DNA from: Ditylenchus dipsaci
Taxonomy: Eukaryota > Nematoda > Chromadorea > Rhabditida > Anguinidae
Reading direction: 5' to 3'
NCBI GenBank assembly: GCA_004194705.1
Contig: SADC01001288.1
Coordinates: 434,001 to 498,000, forward strand
Length of the DNA: 64,000 nucleotides
Shown here: positions 34,801 through 43,800 of the stretch, piece after piece
Layout: each line of letters begins with the position of its first letter
How positions within the stretch are numbered: the stretch's first letter is position 1
Position numbers and translations under genes: made by a program
The notes under the pieces: model-generated
Told to the model about the DNA's origin: nothing
The model's database searches: none
What the model saw: only the letters and a program-made list of their open reading frames with translations

Positions 34801-37800
34801 TGGCTATACAGTCAGCTACAACCAAAAAATCTGCAATTTACTAAACTAACTATGAGCTCAGATCTGACCGCAAAACTAATTATATACAGTCACTGATTAA
34901 GAAGTTCACAAAACGAACCCGATGACTCCTTTGGTGTCAGACTTGATGACATAGTCCTGCTGCAAGTCTCTCAACTTTTGCATCTTGGGGTACTCATACA
35001 CACCACTATCCATAAATACATGCTCCTGCAATTTCAGGGACGAAAGTTGCTGACATAACTAGTGGCATTCATCCACGCGCAGATCTGCTCGTATTCTTCT
35101 AGCGTGGCACTCATTCCGATTATCTGGATTTGAGTCTGAAATGCAATAATTAATGACTTTCGGATGAGGCTTGCTAAAAATGAAAATTCAATTAAACTGG
35201 AATAAAACCAAATAAATTTTTGTATGGGCACTATAGCTAAGCTACCAAGCAAGTTTGTTCTAGTGGGGTGATTTAGTTGTATAGTGATAAAACCAACTTT
35301 TTCTGTTTGACAGCATACAGCAACTTGCAGATGATGTTCTCGACCACTCCACCACGGTCAGTGTCGAACAACACTGAAATTGTGAGTGAAGTTAATTGCA
35401 TTATGCAAATAAAAGAGTCTTACTGTGCAGTTCATCAATCACAACAGTGCCTACAAATTGTGTGAGAATTAAAAAATATTTGTTGAGGTTAGTAATAGGA
35501 TAGGATGCGATCGCTTAACACAAGCATCACCGACTGTAGTATCGGCAGCTTCTGGTGCACAATTTTATGGAAAATCCGAATCTACAAGCCGATTTCCAAA
35601 AATAAACTGTTTGGCTTGAGATTTCGACCGATTTCTGAATGGTGTCAAATGGACTTGGGTATGTTCAGAAAATCCGCTACTGCTTGAATATTTCATGCAT
35701 AATTTTTATAGCTCGTTCGAAAGCGCAGAAAATCAGCTTTCTAATGACTAGGGTTGTCAAGCCGAAGGCTCGAAATCGAACTTTCGGAGTTCGATTTTTT
35801 TCGAACTTCGAGCCGAGCCGAAGCGGCTCGAAACATTCGAGCTTCAAACTTCGAGCCGAAAATTTCGAAGGCTCGACAACCCTACTAATGACATATTGTT
35901 ACAAGGTTTATGATAGGGTTGGGTGATGGGTAGGGTTGTCGAGCCTTCGCAATTTTCGAGCCTTCGGCTCGAAGCTCGAAGTTCGAAAAAAATCAAATTT
36001 TCGAGCCGAAAGCTCGAAAAAAAAAAAGTTGCGGCAGCTTCGCTGCCGCGAAATAAGTGTCGCTGAGCCGTCAAATTTTTTCGAGCCTTCGGCTCGGCTC
36101 GAAGTTCGAAGCTCGAAAAAAATCGAACTTTCGAGCCGAAAGTTCGATTTCGAGCCTTCGGCTCGACAACCTAGTGATGGGTAATTACCCGGAGAAATAC
36201 TTATCGTGAAGACATCTTTGAGTATTTCTCCGGCCTTTGGGTAATTACCAGTAATGACCCGTTTATTTACCCCAAAAAAGTATTTCACCGGAGAATTACC
36301 CAACCCTAGTTTATGATAACATAACGTAAAAAAATTAGTCCAAAGAAAAAACTGTGTCATTTTTTCAAAGCGGGTTTTTTACTTAAAAAGGCAAAGTTAG
36401 GTAGGATACAGCTGTTTGTTTAGTCAATGCTACATACTGTTCGAAAGAGCAACTAAAACTGCACCAAACACTGATTCAAGCTATAGCAAACAAAGTCGTT
36501 AAAAAGTTAAGCGACCGTTTCAAAAAAAAATAACGAATATTCGCAAAAGCACTTTTGACGGAAAACTTTATCCTCGCTAAACTAAGCTGCAATTCTGACA
36601 CCGGAATCGTTTTCAGCATGGTCGATTTGTCTAGGACAATACGGAAAAGTGCCCGCGTTTGGGGAAAAAGTGCCCGCGTTATGTGAAAAAGTGACCGCTT
36701 TTTTGTGAAATCGCTCTACAGTCAAAACTCCTATTAACATACACCCTTGGGACCGGACTAGCCGTATGTTAATGAGAGGTGTATGTTAATGGGAGAGTAT
36801 GTTAATGGGAGTTTTGACTGTATAACAAGGACTGAGTCTGCATTTTTGGCAACCGTATAATAATATACTATTCATTTACTGCAAATTACTGCAGTTTCAG
36901 CTTCATGAATTGCGCTCATATAAAGCATAATGAACATAACAGGTTACAGTCAACTCCCTCGGCTCAATTAAACGTGACCCCCACACCTCAGTTAAACCTG
37001 ACCCCCACACAGTAAATCAGCTTGGGGGATCAAGGCAAAAAAATTTTAAATTTTTCTTTGAAAGTTGTTTTTGAGATTTGAAAAAAAAATTTAAATTTGC
37101 CTTGGTCCCCAAGCTGATTTACTGTGTGGTGTTCAGGTTTAACTGAGGTGTGGGGGCCAGGTTTAACTGCTCCACTCCCTCCATAGTGTACACCCGCCAT
37201 AGTGCACACCTGGCGCCGGTCCCTTGGGTGTGCACTATGGAGGGAGTTGACTGTAATCCAGAAGCGGACATTTTTTCACAAAAAGCGGACAGTTTCTCAC
37301 AAAAAGATGGCATTTTTCAAAAAGCGGGCATTTTTTCGAAAAAACGGGCACATTTTCACAAAACGCGGGCCCATTTTCACAAAAAGCGGGCACTTTTTCG
37401 CCTTTTTGACTAGAACGAAAAAACGCGGGCGCTTTTTCACATAACGCGGGCAGTTTTTCACATAACGCGCGCACTTTTTCCCCAAACGCGGGCACTTTTT
37501 TCCTAAACGCAGGCACTTTTCCGTTTTGTCCATTTGTTTATAGAACTGCTCTTAAAAAGCTGAAAATCACCGTCAAAATTCAAATGGCTGTATGTGAAAA
37601 CTCCCGACAAATGTGTGAAATTTCCCGACTAATTAGTTAATTTTCCCGACAAATCTGTGAAATTTCCCGACAAATGTGTGAAATTTCACGGCAAATTTTC
37701 CAATCATCCGAAAGATGTTTTTTTAATATTTTGAGTAATTTTCAAAGAGAGCTCGCAAATGATAAAAACAGAAAATTAGTCAATGAATCAGCTTACTGTA

Positions 37801-40800
37801 TCCAATTCCTCCATTTTCAGTCACCCATTCCTCGAAATTTTCCTTGCTAGAGCAATTGTCCATTCGCGCGCCACACCACGCCTCTTTTGGGACGGCTATC
37901 GATTACCGACGGTCAATGAATTTTTTTTTTGAAATTTTTGATCAAAATTGTCAATTTTCAGGGCAAAAGATTCTGGAAAGTCGACCCTAATACCAAAATC
38001 TCATTCTGAATCCGAATCCGTTGAGATCAGATCAAAATAATTTTTATGGGCTGAGATATCCATTAAAATAGGTAAATGGTGCCAAATTCCTGCTCTATCT
38101 ACTCAAAATAGCTATATATCAGCCCATAAAACTTATTTTGGCTGCAGTTCAGAATCCCCCCCCCACGGGGACTGATCAGGTGGAGGAGATAACGGTACTT
38201 CTCCGGTTGGGCCCCCCCCATTTTACCAAGCCCTCCAATAATTATACAATATTTTTATTCGCAAACATATAACAAGGCAATTTGAGACCACAAATTATAC
38301 ATAATATCCTCTCCTTTAAATTTTCTACGCCAAACAAAATTAGAAACATAACTGCGAAAAACAGATCGATGCGTCCCATATTCGTGCTTGTGCTTCTCTT
38401 GAATTTCTGCCAGGTAGATTCCACTGTTTGCGTGTGAGCTCCGGTATCAGGATCAACGAAGTTGTACGAATGATTGACAGTCAAATGTTCAGTCAAATTT
38501 GAGCCACTATGTAAATTGTTATGCTGAATAATTATTGGAGGGCTTGGTAAAATGGGGGGGGCCCAACCGGAGAAGTACCGAGATAACTTCATATTCGTGT
38601 TTCTCGACCCCGATTTCATGAGAAAGCCGGCTGTTTTTTTGGTTCTGAGAAAAAAAATTTTTTTCGAACCACAGGGGGTATTATGGGTTTTTAGTCAAAA
38701 TTTGAAAAATTTAAATTGGCGCCTTTTGAATTTAAAAGGGAATAAGGGCTGTATTGGGAGGGGAAGGGAATAAAAGGGGGCCACTTTTATGGCAGAACAT
38801 TATAAATTTGATTATCTATATTCTTCGACTGCCTCACCATGTTTTTCAACTGGGCCGTGGCAAAAAAAGACTCTATATGCATTTTATGGTCAAGAGTACT
38901 TCTCGGAATCATGTCTAAGGTAAGTGTGTGCGCGCATCTCTAACTCTCAAGCCCCTGCGCCCCTTCGGGGGCGCAGGGGGCTTGGGGGCTTGGAGTTGAG
39001 ATGCGCACACCCACATACCTTAGACACAAATCACTCGAAAGTGACTCTGGATGCATGAAAAGCATGCATACCAGAGTTTATTTATGCGGTAGGCCCCAGT
39101 ATTCAAAACTATGTTCAACATATTCTTGTTAGTGGGCCTGTGTGATCAGTGGCCCCCTTTTATTCCCTTCCCCTCCCAATACAGCCCTTATTCCCTTTTA
39201 AATTCAAAAGCGCCAATTTAAATTTTTCAAATTTTGACTAAAAAACCATGATACCCCCTGTGGTTCGAAAAAAATTTTTTTTCTCAGAACCAAAAAAACA
39301 GCCGGCTTTCTCATGAAATCGGGGTCGAGAAACACGAATATGACGTTATCTCCTCCACCTGATCAGTCCCCGTGGGGGGGGGGGATTCTGAACTCAAGCC
39401 CTTATTTTGATCTGATCTCAGCGGATTCGGATTCAGGATGAGATTTGGTATGACTTTCCAGAAACTTTTGCCCTGAAAATTGACGATTTTGATCAAAAAT
39501 TTCAAAAAAAATTCATTGACCGTCGGTAATCGATATTTTACCTTCTTTTGTTGCTTAGCTTGGAATTGCATCTCTAAAAGTATTACCTAAGTCATTTCAA
39601 GTAATTTTTTGAAACAAGAAACAAGGCAGCCGACACACAACCAATTAAACATTATAATTAAAGTATTTGCCGGGAAATTTCACAGATTTGTCGGGAAAAT
39701 TCATTACTTTTAGACAAATTCGAATTTGCCGGGAAAATTAATTAATTAATCGGGAAATTTCACACATTTGTCGGGAAATTTCACAGATTTGTCGGGAAAA
39801 TTCATTACTTTTAGACAAATTCGAATTTGCCGGGAAAATTAATTAATTAGTCGGGAAATTTCACACATTTGCCGGGAGTTTTCAATTTGATCCATTCAAA
39901 TTCCTCTCGATACTACAAATATTTCAACTGTGGAAAAATTTTATATTTGAATAATTATTGTATCGAGAGGAATTTGAATTTCGACTGTGACTTTCAGCTA
40001 TCAAGAGTTGTTCTGTAATGGCTTGTTCACGTTGTTAGAGTTCGAGTTAGAGTTCGGGTAAGAGGTGTTCATGTACTTAAAACCCGAACTCTAACTCGAT
40101 GGTGTTCACGTACATCGACTTAGAGTTCGAGGTTGAGTTAGAGTTAGGATCAGAGGTGTTCACGTAACCAAAATCCCGAACTCTAACTCGAACTCTAACA
40201 ATGTGAACAAGCCAGAAGCAAATCGACCATGCTGAACACGATTCTGTTGTCAGAATCGCAGGTTATCCCATATATCCCCTCAACCTATATCCCCGTAGAT
40301 ATCCTTCCAGCACACAAAATTTCATAATGACCTAATGAAACATTTTAAATGGCAGTTATCTTTTTGGCTCAAATCGAAAACACCCGTTAAAATCATTAAA
40401 TCTCCCGTCAAATGTTTAAAACGTCTTGATCTCAGTGTTCACTTATCAATTTTTCCATTTTTGCACCAGCATGTAGCCCTGAATCTCTAGTTTCTAATGA
40501 GTTATCAATTGGCTGAATACAATATGAAAAATTAGGCGAAAAATTATATTTTATGGCAGAGCAAAAAAATAGGGCAGAGCAAAAAAATTTAAAAAACTTA
40601 GAGATTCAGACCGCTGTTGCGTATATTTTCAAAAAATGCCCAATATTTTCGAGACACCCTGTAGCTGTCCGTTATATAGAGTTCCGTTGTATCGAGCGTT
40701 TAATGTATATGTATTTTTAGCTTATTCGAATTCGTTGCTAACATCTCGTCGCTAACCATCTTCACAGTGCAATGTCTCCTTCTCGTGTCCAAGTGTTTGG

Positions 40801-43800
40801 TTCAGACCATTACAGCAATAAAATCAAGGAAGAAAGCAGTTATGGAAACTTTCGTTACCCTTGCTCTCTCGTCTCCAAGAATGGTATATTTTGGAGGTTC
40901 TCGTAAATAATGGCTTTTCTTTCTTCAGTGTCTACAATTCCTTCTTCTCATGTCGTCGATAGTGTCTTGCTTCCGGTGAACAAGTGTGGTCCCTCGCTGC
41001 CAGAAGTGAAACTGTCTACTTGTGTGCCGGAATTCTCGTTGCCTCCACCAGATTTGACGAAGTTGTCGCCGGACATGTTGAAGGTCTATGAAATGGTGGT
41101 TCCCTGCTTGCATTCCGCCGTCAAAAACAAGAAAGCGACCAAGCAAGTGCTCGATTCTGTTATGGGAGTGTTCTTTCCACCATCAGTTGCTCCACTGGTA
41201 TGTCCTGTTTTTTAGTTTGCTTTTTTGTGTTCCATACACTTGCCTTTTATCACTTATTTCGAATCTGAGAGTTTCTTATGTGATTTTTGTGAAAAAAATT
41301 ATCTATTGCTTTTGAGCTAAAAGTTCATCCGAAGGTTTCTCGATCTTTGCAAGATTCAGCCAAATCTGATGCTAGCGCTGTGCCTGTCAATCCGATGAAG
41401 CTTGAGAATTGGCGAAGCAAACCGAAAACGCCTGCTGATGAGGTATTATTATAATTAAATAGGTTCTGCTTAGGTATGAGTAGTCTGTCATTCGAACACC
41501 GTGCTTACTGATCACTGAATAGATTTTATGAGCCAATTTTCAGGAAAACAATCGCCTTCAGAACTCTGAAATGGATGATGAGCTGACTGCCAAGATTCTG
41601 GATATGAGCATGGCCAATAGGAGTGACCGAAACCCTGTGCTGAAGCCTGCAAAATACTTTTGTCTCAACATGGAGGGCGGTTATCAGTTTGGTGGCCCAT
41701 TGATTGGAATTTACGATTCATCAGTAAGCTCGCGGAATTTTTTAATGTGTTAGTTGTGCTCTGTAACACAGTCATTTCAGATCTGCAGACTCTGTTTTGG
41801 TACGGACCATTCGGCGCAGACTTGCCCTCTTTATGACTTCACTACTTTCTCGATGTACATCTGAAGAGTATGATCTGCTTCTTACTTCAATTTACGCTTG
41901 TTATTTTCACATGCTAGCTGTTTTCGTTGATGTTATTTCCATGTTGAGTGATGGCTGTTGTCTGTTATGCCACGCGATTTGTTGTTTTTGTTGATGTCAC
42001 CTGAATGAATTCCTTAGTAGTTGTGTTTGCTGTCTACCAAAAGTCCGCCTTTTCTTGATGTACTGATGTTACCTGTGCTTGGTGGAGACTGTCCAGGATT
42101 GGTCGCACACGTTTGGTCCAAAGCCGTTTTGTCTAGATGGTACCACAATACGGATTACAATGCGCTGGAAATTGTTTGGTTCACGGTTCTAAACAATAAG
42201 AAGTCCCTTTTTGCCTTACGGTTATGCGCAAGGTGAGCCAGTGTATGTTATGACGAAACCAAACATTTTCTTATCACTTTTTTGATACGACCTTTTGTTT
42301 GTTAGTTAGTTGTTAATGTTGGCATTATTAATTTAAGAATCTGAAGATAGTGTAACTAGTTTTCGACGCTTTTGTCACTATAGCTGGGAAAAAAGCGTTT
42401 ATAAACATTTGGATGCCTTAAAATACTGAAAATGTCAAACATTGGACATATTTTTGAATACTGGGGCGTAACGCATTGAGAAGCTCTGGTAAAAACACGT
42501 TTTTTTATATCAAGAGCCGATTAGGGTCTAAGGTATGTGTGCATCTCAACCCATGCCCCTGCACTTGCGAAGAGGGCTGTTTTAAAGCGCTTGATCGGTT
42601 AGAGGGAAACAGTGAATGTAACGTAACTTGTTTTCTGCACTGATTTGAGCATTCTAAAGAAGATTTGATAATAATGAAATGCTATTTGAAGGGTAGTGTT
42701 TGAGTTTTCGAAAGTTGCTCAAATCCAGATTCACCACCTGTACCCGAATATGGTACCCGAACCATTAACTTTCTTATTCTAATAACCCATTCATCTTGAG
42801 ATATCTCCGTCTATCTAAACCACCTGAGCATTAGATACCACGACTTGGGTGCTACTACCTAGGTACTACCTAGATACACTCCGGGATAGGAAACTACTTG
42901 AGAACTGGGTTTCATACAAGTCAAATAAGAGTTTTGGCGTTATTAAATTATGTCTGGAAAACGATTTTGTATGTGGTACAATAATTTCCGATCACTTTCA
43001 GCTAAATCCAAAATTTCGGATTCTGGAGGTAGGCGGATACGTACTCACGACCATAACAGGTTATTGTTTTGCTGTTTTATTTGGCCTAAGTTCTCAATTT
43101 TTCAGTAACGGGCAAACTTGTATACCGTATTCTATCTAATAATCCCACCTATCTAATTAACTCACACCCTTGGTTTTTTTGACTGGGATTTTAGAGTTAG
43201 GGTCATTTTTAATTGACAATTTCAAGATTTTTTGGGAATCGAAGAATAATCACACAGTGGGATTATTAGAGAGAATACGGTTTATCGTACACCCCCGTTA
43301 TAAAGCATACCTAGCCCGGTCTCCAGAAAATCATTGACAGCCATTTTTGAACAACAATAAAAATGATATAATGTACACCCCCGGTATAACGTACGCCCAA
43401 CCCAGTCTTCAAAATTTACGCTATACCGAAGTTTGAATGTAATGTGTGTTAGTTTCGGCATGAATATATCTCCGGTGATCCTTTGTTCCTGATCTGTGAA
43501 AACCAAATAACCCACATATTTCGTCCAATGTGTCAGTCTCAATGAATGCATTTACTAAAGCATTTGCTTTCTCGATGGTGCACACAGCAGCTGACCAGCC
43601 ATGCATTGAGGCAGACGAAGCTCCAATAAATGCTTTCACCACCAAGTCTGTAGATCTCCAAAGTGTCTAGAAAGAGAAAAAATTTCGGGATTGAGTCATG
43701 AGGCACTTACCTGCAACTGGATATACTTCTCGCGAGCACTGGATATGAAGGGAAACACAAACAGAGCCCTTTTGGCTGTGTGCAACACATTGCAGGCTGC

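Larger units (their letters stand above)
36588..40255. repeat. 3.7-kb nested palindrome in a helicase intron
   Basis: Outer arms CAGCATGGTCGATTTG and its mirror (36616 and 40215). Next layer: arrays of AAAAGCGGGCACTTTTTCAC phrases (36640-36710, 37258-37530). Then arrays of ACAAATGTGTGAAATTTCCC phrases (37600-37700 mirrored at 39660-39880), then long arms 37900-38190 / 39350-39540. Several smaller elements are inserted: 36720-36822 (CAGTCAAAACTCCTATTAAC tips), 36948-37253, 38194-38579 and 38920-39030. GTTAGAGTTCGAGTTAGAGT phrases fill 40030-40205. Confidence 0.82.

Noticed and set aside
35844..36360. Open frames rich in Ser, Arg and Glu
   Set aside because: They come from CGAGCC phrases in hAT-like elements with 8-bp duplications.
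37119..37533. Cys/Phe-rich open frames on both strands
   Set aside because: Products of AAAAGCGGGCACTTTTTCAC phrase arrays.
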